Counted from the stretch's first letter, positions 27,501 through 35,076 are shown. The stretch: DNA of 54,480 bases from JACPWY01 sp964603655 (GCA_964603655.1 CAZRVZ010000061.1:1-54480), one strand, 5' to 3'. Translations and numbers: made by a program. The notes: generated by a model not told the origin, from the sequence alone.

Positions 27501-29055
27501 CGTCACGTAATCGATTTATCAACGATTGACGCTCCATCTGCGCCCAGTGGCCGTAATCAAAAGCGGAAATCTCATTTTCGAGGGGTTCCTCTGTTGAACT
27601 TGTGGGCTTATCCAACCACTTCAACGCATTGGTGAGTCCCAGTTCAAGAATGAGACGATTCTCCACTGATGATTTTTCGGACAATAGTTTGCCAGTCACA
27701 AAGCCAGGACGTCCCGCCTTGAGCTGAACCAACTCCTCCATTACAGTTTTTCGCAATTGAACACGATCATCCGCAGATCCTGATCCGATATCGAGTGAGT
27801 GTTGTGTGATGTGAAAGCCCCCGGTTTTCAGAGGCGGCTCCGGTGATAACGACGCGCGCAGATATCGCTCGACGTCGACCATGCTGGATATTCTTTTGGG
27901 CCAGCGCGGTCCGCCCGTCCAGTGAAACCCCGAGTCCGAAGTTGGCGTTTGGCTTCCAAAATCTGCTGGTTCATAACTTTTCTCGGCAAGCGCCTTGGGC
28001 AACGTTACCGATTCCGAACGGCTCGCGCCGCGGAGCTTGTCCCTGATTCTTGTTGCCTGAACTGGTCCGATGAGCCGATCCAGAACCCCGTGAGCGAGGG
28101 CCAGGGGCGAGGACGTAAGCTCCAGAAACTGCGCCTCTTCACGTAAAAGCTGAGAATTCTGGGACGCGAGTTTGGTTTTTATCCGACCAACCAGTTCACC
28201 TAATCGCCTGGGGGCCGGTGGTTCTACGAATGGGACACCCGGCGCGAGAGATCCCAGAACCTTGTTTAACGACCCGGCGCGCTGAGCGATGGTTTCAGCG
28301 ACGGTATCGCGGAAGTCATCGTTTCCGCTTGCTAAGAACGAAAGATTTGGCAGACTATTCATCCTATCGATGAAGGTGGCCACCTTGTCGGCTTGCGCAA
28401 TATCTAATCCCTCCGAAAGTTTTAGGAGCCTGTTGCCCAAGACCCATGTCAATTGCTGAAATGTTTCTAAAAAATGGGACGGATAACCGCAGCGGACGGC
28501 ATCCGAAAACAGTAAGAGGTATGCAACTTCGTAGCGGGCAAGTTCTCTATCGAGCACCTTAGAATCTTGCATGCCGGATACTGGGTGGGTCAGAAGACGA
28601 TAAACTATGCTCTCCATCAGATCTGAAAGTTTTTCCTCGCTGGGATCAAGATACTTTTCAAAGACACGTTGATCTTGGGAAATGCCTCGGGGTTCGCCAA
28701 GGCTGCGAAATTCGCCCGTCTTTTTCTTGAAGTATTGATCGATAGCAAGTTCTAGCTTTTCAACCACGGATCTCGGTTGGGCGGTAGAAACTTCGGATTG
28801 GACACGAAACGGAAATTTTTCGCTCGGCGGTGAAAAAGGTGAAAGTTGTAGAACGGTCTTGTCAGGGGTCATCATGCGATCGACTAAACGGTAGTGGCAA
28901 AGCTCCTCTGACCGCGCCTCTGACCGCGCCTCTGACCGCGATCGTTTCGACGCTCCCAGTGGCCTTTTGGCCTTTTCATGATCGCCTCCGGCGAATCCGA
29001 CAGCCACAAACGCACTCAAAATCAGAGAAATGAATTGTCCCCGAAGAATCGGCAT
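21592..29055 (-). CDS. Giant secreted protein of unknown function (2487 residues)
   Basis: A single uninterrupted 2487-residue frame, the largest in the window. It opens with a good signal peptide (residues about 1-22) and has a GGAG ribosome site 9 nt before the ATG. Near residue 38 is a 12-bp-repeat-encoded Arg-Ser-Glu-Ala tract. Most of the protein is highly charged and helical, with long Glu/Lys/Arg stretches that look like coiled coils (roughly 900-1500). Residues about 1820-2040 differ: hydrophobic, Gly/Ala-rich segments interspersed with a Cys-containing loop (KCPIPVHLDQNGDC), which could insert into or span a membrane. I recognise no catalytic domain. The divergent neighbour at 29524 is also secreted, and the two may act together. 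Predator- or host-directed function is only a guess. Confidence 0.85.
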   Translation of the reverse strand: MPILRGQFISLILSAFVAVGFAGGDHEKAKRPLGASKRSRSEARSEARSEELCHYRLVDRMMTPDKTVLQLSPFSPPSEKFPFRVQSEVSTAQPRSVVEKLELAIDQYFKKKTGEFRSLGEPRGISQDQRVFEKYLDPSEEKLSDLMESIVYRLLTHPVSGMQDSKVLDRELARYEVAYLLLFSDAVRCGYPSHFLETFQQLTWVLGNRLLKLSEGLDIAQADKVATFIDRMNSLPNLSFLASGNDDFRDTVAETIAQRAGSLNKVLGSLAPGVPFVEPPAPRRLGELVGRIKTKLASQNSQLLREEAQFLELTSSPLALAHGVLDRLIGPVQATRIRDKLRGASRSESVTLPKALAEKSYEPADFGSQTPTSDSGFHWTGGPRWPKRISSMVDVERYLRASLSPEPPLKTGGFHITQHSLDIGSGSADDRVQLRKTVMEELVQLKAGRPGFVTGKLLSEKSSVENRLILELGLTNALKWLDKPTSSTEEPLENEISAFDYGHWAQMERQSLINRLRDEGAYSTAASDLEKLELFLANQAVPSGLPSSSRVNLLRLPPLYRKLLVSTLDMSQGKSPKEIEVLTGLISRPSGHLIYELFRKWNSPSSPQGADRLAGLVDSSNKSLSSQLSHLAHLSLDEMERLRDHIKNRVKASVLSNGRVSAELSSYEDADHALAIVWNLINESGHSDQTRAEISNRHGGETRVQREIALGVIAKENVAWRAASDRHRKIIWHLAEGVHPKMLSSISRREIAQLSDDHLSKLVALEGFMLGSYASRWGSTDAKTEFQNLLFAPPENMGAAIDKYFQLFHENLYAHLVKYGIGAPVEGDAAGDRVVHENHKANIRKALVDGLAQGKRIQEIPDPLNPTVQAIEALYSLDAVEQMGLEQYMAITNPDKPSWIDAQGNHGGIGPGLLPHDIELQRVEAQQAFEELAALRSTLFKPEDLKAATKKFEGTKRAFESAKTAWSVQFTHEWLRRIAMRKSLESSPPMTDEDAMIGEAVLNDYRTKHTGSAGSMLEALSNPLLLVSDQASPDSLRKARLAHEVLRRQLRNSTEPKDNESALKYEKEAQGFERGLRREAAAQYLRVLDLTSYTLAAHNQALLKGMIPPNEIFPPLVSRHLPKLRELLGSTLSDDDFNESVVNLLFEVATRNTVKADFGNFVRDYERSHNVLLADLLDRSESPVQSLIETEALESYEIVRRKERDWAARREAAQSYAKGQLKSAELVAQGVLEKRQSDVQEFKKFQEGAQSIKEIIDVPSAPIPSEEAIELMGEAFSKGWKNKMETITNPKGLAASFFKEKMAKGHLGETEESAKDKAIAKIRATKLDVDKHTAKVEAEIAIDRLELDKTLMSRQGELRKKIDRVRAGQDDSERNRLQSIVSEFLKTVPMREAMAQAGLVDNPMEEGDRHDLFREDISDLLVKDLDRYVNEEKNLTELTDGLNRVGYKATAHDKMRADLLTAAGKRFTEGSYHPGKTKFLRLSKDSAAHLMSQADATSKAKSNFVLQEIERHLKTLSEIANDGAVHWDGVRLKWGNLELWKLNKNAPGSARYREALKELGRYTAAKTDILEEIQDEAIRTYDVLGHPGMEGVSQVKDLNGKISKPMEFSRTNPYSGHKEYLNAHSAFRIAVLEGKEHVVFEALKPVRDEAQEAYNRVFGHGKSREGLDLQLDSAMKNQYGGVKGGLYRIYLASGKGFDFEAAIPGWGLGRAVTTGETSGKMTAKWDTSIFGSVRRKNRRGINEFNTEYDITARELEEQFARARGTLGALSPITIEVPTGIKKNGDRLTTPHPAEEAFRQVLELSKKLNTQEGMLIEGMDGSITGWRDLGLTAATLPITFGASAVIRGTPALVRLAWATRTANYLASVGKTASKAYMMPVFNELPALVYENNNYINDLEKWVDQVDEEGFPKDSAYLEKDDAKCPIPVHLDQNGDCRLDFVQTGGRHLWSAGGMARANWVYPDLAGWAKQGNQSFATFLINPLYGNTINRAVGASSWQGKAVGKMFGMGLASATVSASVGVREQGFREFFGNSKNLGEVALQAAKMTAFASPLDDAAIALTRPLTAYKTSQNLLLRIAGRTAASKLTPIAGATAGNSVLSQIIPRIEEQVKARFGEATQERRSVVGNRSIEDEWDYTKSLFFSNIGGDLFGGRMSAEASRTDHLVQRLMSGSRAATELKNESPQDYQTALRELRTRNLTRLPRKDEARSKILDEYSRELGLREIFVAKALDSIKTVPIYNPHSKEVDARWTAAAKELGVSVLNLRERLKTVDDLVTRETVIADLEATHGLPKGSLTAEMELAEQRKTDATSLKKKAISFWKSGESMAHLVKRVQDKEGRRLRDAFFDGKIVAEKLFTGWKKAQPDPVTGDNVPKLPVYDAYQPIRLAQINTENPEHVKVVREIMKYHRIENEALLKRILRGIDENQDVYLKSISAKGNAPDGAGWNHDRLRKYYEGGDNLELYILLNAKPDPWATMERAIPRVGPPRG
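28905..28940 (-). repeat. 12-bp in-frame tandem repeat near the start of the giant protein
   Basis: Three 12-bp units (plus-strand CCTCTGACCGCG) lie in tandem and encode repeated Arg-Ser-Glu-Ala just after the signal peptide. Confidence 0.9.
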
Positions 29056-29523
29056 CTAAATGGCTCCTGGCTCCTAATGACTGCCTTCTTATGCTGCAAT
29101 GCGCATACCGTTTGTGAGTGCTCTTCAGGCTTAGGAAATCGTTAGAAACCGGCTAAAAATAGATAAAATGAGACCAATAACTGTGCAATAAGGCTAAACA
29201 ATTGAAAGCGTTGTATAAAAGCTGCCCAGTTTTTTGACACTCACTGCCACCGGCGTCAGTTCCCTCCCTCACGACTATCGTACAGAAAACATGAATGATT
29301 TTGGCAATGCTTGAACGCGGTGCGCTACTGTGTGTCATTATTTTATACGCTTTAAAATCAGCACAATGCTTTTCCGGTGCACCGTGAATACACCACTCGT
29401 GCGGCCAAATGATTGAGCACTCGATGAATACGGGCCTGGGAACAACTATTGCATCGCTTTGGAAATCAGTGAATGAGCGTGGTAAACTAATGCCTGCTTA
29501 TAAAAAACTGGAGATTAACAAAA
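29056..29523. promoter_or_regulatory. Divergent control region of two secreted-protein genes
   Basis: This 468-bp AT-rich region separates the starts of the giant protein (leftward) and the 354-residue protein (rightward). It must hold both promoters; a TATAAA box at about 29499 lies close to the rightward gene, and TTGACA occurs at about 29231. A 58-codon frame at 29409-29585 overlaps the rightward gene start and is not called. No terminator, tRNA or repeat of note was seen. Confidence 0.35.
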
Positions 29524-30588
29524 ATGAAAGCATCTATCCTTCTCACCTCCGCAGTAATCTTCAACCTCTCGGTGTTCGCAATTGAGGTCCCAAGGATAAC
29601 GTTCGGGAAAACAAAGGTTTCAAAAGTCAGTCCGGTGGATGGCTCATTGAGAGTTATTGATCCTGAGAAATTGGTAGAAGAGGCGCAACGGCTAAATGAA
29701 GCTTTTCGTGAAAATGCCAAAGCGGTAGCAGAGTCGCAAAGGACGGCCGGTGTCGTAGTTAAATTCAACCTACCATCAGTGACAACGCTGAGTGGATTAA
29801 AGGCGATCTTGGCTTCGGCTACCGTCTCGGAGGGAAGCGCTAAGACACCTCACGACGCCGGGAAGAAGCTGTCCGGACGAAACGCGGACACGAAGTCTCT
29901 TCCCCAGGTAGTTTTAGGTCAGGCTGATACTCTCGTTTCCGTTTTGAAGGCGAGAGGGATAGATTCTGCGTCGATTCGCGAAAACATTTTGTGGATGGCC
30001 GAGGAGGAAGTAAAGCGGACTGCCGACGAACGGGCCAAAACCCCCGGCAAAAACGCCTCGAGTAATTCTGACACCGAGATTGCATTTAACACGGTTGTGG
30101 GCGCCCAACGCTTCGCACAACAGGTAGAGAACTTGCGTCAGATTCTTGAGGAAATCCAACCAGGGCTTGCCGATAGCCTGTTGCGGGACACCCTGACCTA
30201 CGGCCGCACGCTTAAAACTATTGAGATGGCCACCAAACTCTTGCAGGATCTTGAGGCCGCTAAAACAGGTGGTGATGTCGGCAAAATTGCAAACGCCGAA
30301 AAATCAGTTAGTGGATGGGCCAATTTATCGGGAGTCTATCTCGGCGCATTCAACACGAAACTAGGCTCTCTTACGAAGGAATGGATGACTAAGACGGGAT
30401 CCGCAGTTGAACCGTCGGGCAGTAAACTCCGAAAGATGATGGAAATTGCACACGAAACTGCTGATTTAGAGACCCTTAAATTTGCAGAGACGACTTTAAA
30501 GGGACAGAAACTAAGCGATATTGAGATTAAAAAGACAATGGACGACCTCGCCTGCTGCACCGGCCGTAAACCGTGCCCCATTACATAG
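29524..30588 (+). CDS. Secreted helical protein of unknown function
   Basis: A 354-residue protein with a signal peptide (about 1-19, ending VFA-I). The rest is helical and charged, without membrane segments, and finishes with a small Cys-rich tail (LACCTGRKPCPIT) that could form disulfides. I recognise no domain. It is transcribed away from the giant secreted protein and shares its helical, Glu/Lys/Ala-rich style, which suggests a functional pair, but no sequence repeat between them was noticed by eye. TGGAG lies 11 nt upstream of the ATG. Confidence 0.75.
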   Translation: MKASILLTSAVIFNLSVFAIEVPRITFGKTKVSKVSPVDGSLRVIDPEKLVEEAQRLNEAFRENAKAVAESQRTAGVVVKFNLPSVTTLSGLKAILASATVSEGSAKTPHDAGKKLSGRNADTKSLPQVVLGQADTLVSVLKARGIDSASIRENILWMAEEEVKRTADERAKTPGKNASSNSDTEIAFNTVVGAQRFAQQVENLRQILEEIQPGLADSLLRDTLTYGRTLKTIEMATKLLQDLEAAKTGGDVGKIANAEKSVSGWANLSGVYLGAFNTKLGSLTKEWMTKTGSAVEPSGSKLRKMMEIAHETADLETLKFAETTLKGQKLSDIEIKKTMDDLACCTGRKPCPIT

Positions 30589-30618
30589 ATAGTGGCCTGG
30601 CGCGAAAGTGTTAGGGCA

Positions 30619-30670
30619 ATATGGGTGAGTCTGTAATTTATTTTGTGTAAGTGACGAAACAGACCCATAT
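30619..30670. terminator. Possible bidirectional terminator
   Basis: ATATGGGTGAGTCTGT (30619-30634) pairs, with a small bulge, with ACAGACCCATAT (30659-30670). It lies between the convergent 354-residue gene and the antitoxin gene. The loop is large and no clear T-run follows, so the call is weak. Confidence 0.35.
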
Positions 30671-30690
30671 GGGTTGGGACGTGTAGGCCC

Positions 30691-31008
30691 TCACACCCTC
30701 GATGCAACCTTGAGTTCGACGGTATACTTGAGCTTGGCTTCATGGAGACTGTCTTGGATTGCGAGTTGAATGAGGACTTTCTCGGGAACGCCGATTTTTT
30801 TGGCTAGCTTAGCCGCTCGTTCCGGACTGATCAGTTTCCGGCCCCTTTCAAGATCACAGAGGTTGGCGCGTGATAGCCCGAGTGTTCTAGCGTATTGGGC
30901 CTGAGAGAGACTCTCACTTTCCCGGAAAGCCCTTAGAAACATACCGACCGTCATGCGACCGAAACGCTGTTCCAGGTCCTCAATTCCATGCCATTTCTTA
31001 ATACTCAT
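30691..31008 (-). CDS. XRE-family antitoxin
   Basis: A 105-residue protein with a helix-turn-helix of the XRE/Cro type: LRAFRESESLSQAQYARTLGLSRANLCDLERGRK (about residues 24-57) contains the canonical 'S-x-x-x-h-A-x-x-L-G-h-S-x-x-x-h-x-x-h-E-x-G' pattern, and PERAAKLAKKIGVP follows. This N-terminal extension (KKWHGIEDLEQRFGRM) and the C-terminal tail are typical of antitoxins paired with RelE/ParE-like toxins. The gene overlaps the end of the upstream toxin remnant by 11 bp. It is probably intact and autoregulated through the palindrome at 31302-31330. As its toxin is broken, it may now act as an orphan repressor or as protection against a related toxin. Confidence 0.85.
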   Translation of the reverse strand: MSIKKWHGIEDLEQRFGRMTVGMFLRAFRESESLSQAQYARTLGLSRANLCDLERGRKLISPERAAKLAKKIGVPEKVLIQLAIQDSLHEAKLKYTVELKVASRV

Positions 31009-31293
31009 GTCGATTTACCTCCACGATGTAGGGCAATAAATTCGATCGTTCCGTCTTTTCTCTCGTCATAAATCGCCCGGTATTCTCTGCTCTGAGCCGG
31101 ACAGAACGTTGTCCGGTGTGATTTCCCCGCAGTGGTTCGTCACATGGAACCCCGGCAATAATCGAATATGCCCTAGCCCGGCCAAACGAACGGCAGAGAC
31201 CCAGGCGAAAAACTTTCGAGTGATAGGGGAAGGGATTCGTTCCAATTGTTTTGCGACCGACTTCTGCCAAACCACACGGTGAATCTCTCCCAT
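30998..31293 (-). pseudogene. RelE/ParE-like toxin, frameshifted remnant
   Basis: The toxin can be rebuilt across three frames. From the ATG at 31293 it reads VVWQKSVAKQLERIPSPITRKFFAWV through LPGFH (to 31144). Two extra bases later the next frame gives DEPLRGNHTGQRSVRL (to about 31094). Two more extra bases give SREYRAIYDERKDGTIEFIA, and one further shift gives IVEVNRHEY and a stop at 30998. These pieces in order match the RelE-type toxins that accompany this antitoxin family (basic 'GQRSVRLSRAYRxIY' core). As it stands, the first frame stops after 76 codons. Three indels in about 95 codons indicate decay, unless they are assembly errors; the intact antitoxin and operator argue for real loss of the toxin. 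Confidence 0.8.
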
Positions 31294-31301
31294 ACCAAAC
31301 C

Positions 31302-31330
31302 CTATTGTACTTCTAAAAGGAGTACAATAG
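31302..31330. promoter_or_regulatory. Toxin-antitoxin operator and promoter
   Basis: A perfect 10-bp inverted repeat (CTATTGTACT at 31302-31311 and its complement at 31321-31330) with a 9-nt spacer lies 9 bp before the toxin start. On the minus strand, TTGCTA and TACAAT boxes 18 bp apart fall across it, so the XRE protein would occupy the promoter. Autorepression is inferred from this overlap. Confidence 0.75.
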
Positions 31331-31341
31331 CAAGGAAAAGA

Positions 31342-31358
31342 TTTCGGTGCAGCACCGA
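31342..31358 (-). terminator. Possible terminator of the protease gene
   Basis: TCGGTGC (31344-31350) and GCACCGA (31352-31358) form a perfect 7-bp stem on the leftward transcript, followed by AAATCTTTTCC. It lies 60 bp after the protease stop and just before the toxin-antitoxin promoter. The one-base loop is tight, so confidence is low. Confidence 0.35.
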
Positions 31359-31417
31359 TGCTAGCCTGGGTAGCCTTCCCGAAAGCAGAGCTCCACACGC
31401 CGCTTTCCCGATGGCGG

Positions 31418-32869
31418 TTAATTCGACGCGGTCTTGGCTGGCCCCGACGCGCCTTTTTGCACCTCGAAGATGTGCCAGGCTTTCAGGTAGCTGACCGCCT
31501 GCTGGAGCTGGTAGTCGGTTTTGATGCGCTCCTTGGGATCGTCGACGCGAATCTTTTTGCCGTCTTTTTCGGTGATGGGGCGCTTATCCTTGTCCTCTTT
31601 TTCGTCGCCCCCTTTGCTGATCTTGGTGGGATCGTCATCATCGAATTTTCCGGACTTATCCGACTTCTCGCCCTCACCGAGCAGGTGCCCCTCGAGGTCG
31701 CCCTCTTTGAGCGCCTTCATCCCCTTTTTGGCCTTATCTATCAGCGCCACATCGAGCCGATCTATTTCGATGTCGGGCACTATCCCTTTGGACTGAATCG
31801 TCCGGCCGCTGGGAGTGAAGTAGCGCGCGACGGTCAGTTTGAGGCCCGATTTATTTTCGAGATCGATGACGGTCTGGACGCTGCCCTTTCCGAAAGTGGG
31901 CTTGCCCACGACGATGGCGCGGTGGTGATCCTGCAACGCCCCCGCCACGATTTCGGACGCGCTAGCGCTCGCCTCATCGACGAGTACTACCATCTTAAAA
32001 TCCTTGAACGGATTATCCCCCTTGGAATACTCGACCTCTTTTTTGGCCTTGTTGCGCCCAATCGTCGATACAATGGGAAGCTTATCGAGAAAGAGGCCGG
32101 ATACGTTTACCGCCTCTTCGAGTAACCCGCCTGGATTACTGCGCAGATCGAGCACAGCACCCTGTAGCGGCTTCTTGTTCTGCTTGATTAACGCGTCTAT
32201 CTTTTTGCGCATGTCTTTACTGGTATTACTTTGAAAACTCGTGATGCGAAGCCAGGCGTAATCATCCTCGAGGAGTCCCCCCTTCACGCTGACGACCTTA
32301 ATAATGTCACGCTTGATTTCGATGGGTAGGAGTTTATCGGCGCCTTTTCTGGCGACGTGAATAGTCACCTTGCTTCCCTTTTCACCGCGCATGAGGCCCA
32401 CCGCCTCGTGCAACGACAATCCCTTCGTGTCCTTCTTAATTTTCTTTTCCTTATCTTCAATCATGAAGATGCGATCGCCTGGCTCGACACCGGCGAAAAA
32501 TGCGGGCGTGTCTTCGATGGGGGTAAGTACGGTGAGGTAGCCATCCTGAACCGAGATTTCGATCCCCAGGCCGCCGAACTTTCCCGAGGTGTCGACCTGC
32601 ATTTCCTTGAAACTTTCAGGCGGCAGATAAACAGTGTGGGGATCCAAAGTAGCCAGCATCCCCTTGATGGCCCCCTCGATGAGCTTCTTGGTATCCACCT
32701 CTTCGACGTAATTGGACTGCACGAAGTGCAAAACCTTCGTGAAAAGATCGAGGAATTCGTAATTCGGCGCTGCCTCGCTTTTTCGGTAAAAACCGACACC
32801 CACGACGAGTGTCGCCCCTAGAAGCACTCCGGCCATAGTCGAATAGAACAATTGAAACCTTTTTTTCAT
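31418..32869 (-). CDS. ctpA: S41-family C-terminal processing protease
   Basis: A 483-residue CtpA/Prc-type periplasmic serine protease. Residues about 5-28 form a membrane/signal segment. A PDZ domain covers about 85-175 (GLGIEISVQDGYLTV, FAGVEPGDRIFMIED). The S41 catalytic domain has DEASASASEIVAGALQDH (nucleophile Ser in the ASASASE segment) and KPTFGKGSVQ with the catalytic Lys, and the substrate-binding LRSNPGGLL. The C-terminal 90 residues are Lys/Asp-rich and disordered, an extension not essential in the family. I chose the ATG at 32869 because AAGGAGAC lies 6 nt upstream; an in-frame start at 33022 is possible. It trims C-termini of envelope proteins. Confidence 0.9.
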   Translation of the reverse strand: MKKRFQLFYSTMAGVLLGATLVVGVGFYRKSEAAPNYEFLDLFTKVLHFVQSNYVEEVDTKKLIEGAIKGMLATLDPHTVYLPPESFKEMQVDTSGKFGGLGIEISVQDGYLTVLTPIEDTPAFFAGVEPGDRIFMIEDKEKKIKKDTKGLSLHEAVGLMRGEKGSKVTIHVARKGADKLLPIEIKRDIIKVVSVKGGLLEDDYAWLRITSFQSNTSKDMRKKIDALIKQNKKPLQGAVLDLRSNPGGLLEEAVNVSGLFLDKLPIVSTIGRNKAKKEVEYSKGDNPFKDFKMVVLVDEASASASEIVAGALQDHHRAIVVGKPTFGKGSVQTVIDLENKSGLKLTVARYFTPSGRTIQSKGIVPDIEIDRLDVALIDKAKKGMKALKEGDLEGHLLGEGEKSDKSGKFDDDDPTKISKGGDEKEDKDKRPITEKDGKKIRVDDPKERIKTDYQLQQAVSYLKAWHIFEVQKGASGPAKTASN

Positions 32870-33180
32870 CACAGGTCTCCTTATGATTCTGTTCGGCCTA
32901 AATCGCAAAGAACCCAACACCCGATTCACCTTTTCAGCTACGCGTTTGTAAGTCATTGAAACCGTATGTTTTTCTCCCATGCTGTTTGGGTTTTGTACAG
33001 TGCCTGAATAGCGCATGGACACCCCCCTTACTCGAACTAATTAGTATGAGACAAACCGGCCAAACGCGCCAAACCCCTTGAGAAAAACCTCCAGACTGCC
33101 GAGGCCTATGTGTGAACATCCTTTGGCTACTCTGCCCCAAGGTTAATGCGGCGTATAATGGAATGAGGGGGCAGGTTTCC
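32870..33180. promoter_or_regulatory. Divergent region between ctpA and the TadG-like gene
   Basis: About 310 bp without a clear gene. A TATAAT box at 33153-33158 sits about 22 bp before the GTG start of the TadG-like gene and is the likely -10 element; no good -35 box lies 16-18 bp upstream. Leftward promoter elements for ctpA were not identified with confidence. An in-frame extension of ctpA occupies part of this region but lacks a ribosome site. Confidence 0.4.
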
Positions 33181-35076
33181 GTGAGAAAACGCAGAATCAG
33201 AAAGTGCACAACGCGCAGCCAGTACAGCCATTGCAGTAAACCTAGCGACGGCGGTCAGGTCGCTATCTTATTCGCGCTCGTGTTTACCTTTCTCTTCATA
33301 CTCTTCGCGTTCGTCGTCGATTTCGGTCACCTCGTCAACACGAAGATTAACTTGCAGCTCTCGGCCGACAGCGCCGCCTACGCGGGCGCCGCCTGGCAGG
33401 CGCGCCTGCTCAATCAGATCGCTGCGGTCAATTACCGGATGAGACAAGACGTGAAGGAGCTCGCGATGCGCGTGCAGGTCACGCACCGGCGCCACAACCG
33501 ACTATTTCCGCGCGGATCAAAGACCTATAATGGAGCACCACAGCTGGACTCCGGAGCGGAGTCAGACCCCTTTATCTGTCAGCAGGCGCACGGCTATACG
33601 GCGATATCGGGGTTGCGGTATGCCGAAGATACGAATCTCTGTCGAAACGCCGCGGTGGGTACTCCCGGTCTCCCACCTATCGTCGTCCCGCCGGTCGTGG
33701 CCGGTTTTGATCCCTTCGCCGTGGCGATCGCAGCGCAGATTCGCCGGATTCAGCAGGCTGCCAATCAGGAGTGCCGCGCAGCCGCTAATGACAATCGCAT
33801 TCTGGCTGAGCACCTGATCGATGTGTACACGAGACGCTCCCAATTTCATGCCGAGCAGGTCGACCGGCTTGCCGAACACGTGAATCAGATAGCCGAGGAG
33901 AATCCGACCAACAGCCGCCACCCGGCCGTTCAAACGGCGTTTGAAAGCGCACGCCGAAATCTGGCCCTGGCTAACCGGGATGATTTTCAGTTTGAGATTC
34001 TTAAACCCGAGGGGGGCGAATACCTTCGGATGCAACAGCAGCGCCTGGCCGCGACGCTCTTTTTTTTGAAATTCAGCGTGTCTGGCGATGGCTGCGTCGG
34101 ACAGCCGGGTTTCGTTAATTTTAACGATGTGGTGGGCGGCTACAATAAGGTTCAAAGTGTTGTGACCTACTTCGCTGTCAAACTCTCGAGCCGGCCGCGC
34201 ATGCTCTTCATGCCGCAGAAGTGGCTCGAGAACGCATTTCCCAGACTCGAGGCGTTCAGCGTCGCCAAGCCGTTTGGATCGAGAATCGGGCCCATCGCCG
34301 AGGCCGACTCGCTCATTCCCATTCCCAGGGGCGTCGGCGATCAGGACCGCAGAATGAATTTCAGCTTTCGCCCGAATGATCGACTGGGGATAGCCAACAC
34401 CAAAATCCTGGCGCTGCTCGATGCGCTTCACCCGTTTAACGGCATTGGACGCACCGATGGAAATCGCGGCACGGGATGGCCCGATCCGGATCGGCCGGCA
34501 GATCTGCGCGTTCCGCTACAGGCCGTTCGGGCGCCCAATCTTTTTGACTCCGTCTTTTTTTCGATCTTTCCCGATCCCAACGCGACGGACGACTATTTAG
34601 AACCGCAGTACGCATCCAATCTTTTCCCGGACTATCTCGAGGCCGGAGATCCGCTGAGTAATTCCGTGATCGATATCCCCCAACCTCGTCTCGGGCCGTA
34701 CCTGCCAAACGGCGTCGGGTCGCGCAATAACGGACAGGGCTGGATCCAGGAAAATGCCGACCCCACCGGGGTCGAGAGCCCTTATGCGGGCTACGCCGAG
34801 GAGAAAATCGGCAGCCATTCCGTTAGAAGCGCGCTAGGCATTGGCGGAATCATTAACGCAAATAACGCCGCCGAGTTTGGGTATGCCACGCCACAAGCCA
34901 TTCACAGCGCCTGGGCCCCGAAAAACCGACCGGGCCGCATCGGCTACAGCGTTAAATTCGTCGGTATGGACTTTCTCATCCGCGTACTTCGCGTCCGCGA
35001 CGGCGACGCCGGCAACCTCGGCCCCATCTCCAACCCTCCCACGGGCGACCCCAACATCCAAAATATCTGGCATTAA
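33181..35076 (+). CDS. TadG-like (TadE/TadG family) envelope protein
   Basis: A 631-residue protein with a TadE/TadG N-terminus: a basic leader, then GGQVAILFALVFTFLFILFAF as a single membrane segment (about 24-46), then LSADSAAYAGAAWQARLLNQI, the conserved helix with the Asp-Ala-Ala-Ala-Tyr-Ala pattern of Tad proteins. The long remaining extracytoplasmic part (about 100-631) is unassigned. TadG-type proteins belong to tight-adherence (Flp pilus) or related secretion systems, but no other tad gene is visible here. I chose the GTG at 33181, since the predicted transcription start is near 33165; ATG at 33163 and an upstream ATG at 33112 are in frame. A 43-bp inverted repeat follows its stop. 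Confidence 0.7.
   Translation: MRKRRIRKCTTRSQYSHCSKPSDGGQVAILFALVFTFLFILFAFVVDFGHLVNTKINLQLSADSAAYAGAAWQARLLNQIAAVNYRMRQDVKELAMRVQVTHRRHNRLFPRGSKTYNGAPQLDSGAESDPFICQQAHGYTAISGLRYAEDTNLCRNAAVGTPGLPPIVVPPVVAGFDPFAVAIAAQIRRIQQAANQECRAAANDNRILAEHLIDVYTRRSQFHAEQVDRLAEHVNQIAEENPTNSRHPAVQTAFESARRNLALANRDDFQFEILKPEGGEYLRMQQQRLAATLFFLKFSVSGDGCVGQPGFVNFNDVVGGYNKVQSVVTYFAVKLSSRPRMLFMPQKWLENAFPRLEAFSVAKPFGSRIGPIAEADSLIPIPRGVGDQDRRMNFSFRPNDRLGIANTKILALLDALHPFNGIGRTDGNRGTGWPDPDRPADLRVPLQAVRAPNLFDSVFFSIFPDPNATDDYLEPQYASNLFPDYLEAGDPLSNSVIDIPQPRLGPYLPNGVGSRNNGQGWIQENADPTGVESPYAGYAEEKIGSHSVRSALGIGGIINANNAAEFGYATPQAIHSAWAPKNRPGRIGYSVKFVGMDFLIRVLRVRDGDAGNLGPISNPPTGDPNIQNIWH

Noticed and set aside
29409..29585. 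58-codon frame before the 354-residue secreted protein
   Set aside because: Overlaps that gene's start and has no ribosome site; chance frame is likeliest.
31358..32125. 255-codon open frame opposite ctpA
   Set aside because: Antisense to a well-supported protease gene, with composition of a mirrored frame and no ribosome site.
33562..34431. 289-codon open frame opposite the TadG-like gene
   Set aside because: Antisense to a better-supported gene and without signal, motif or ribosome site.
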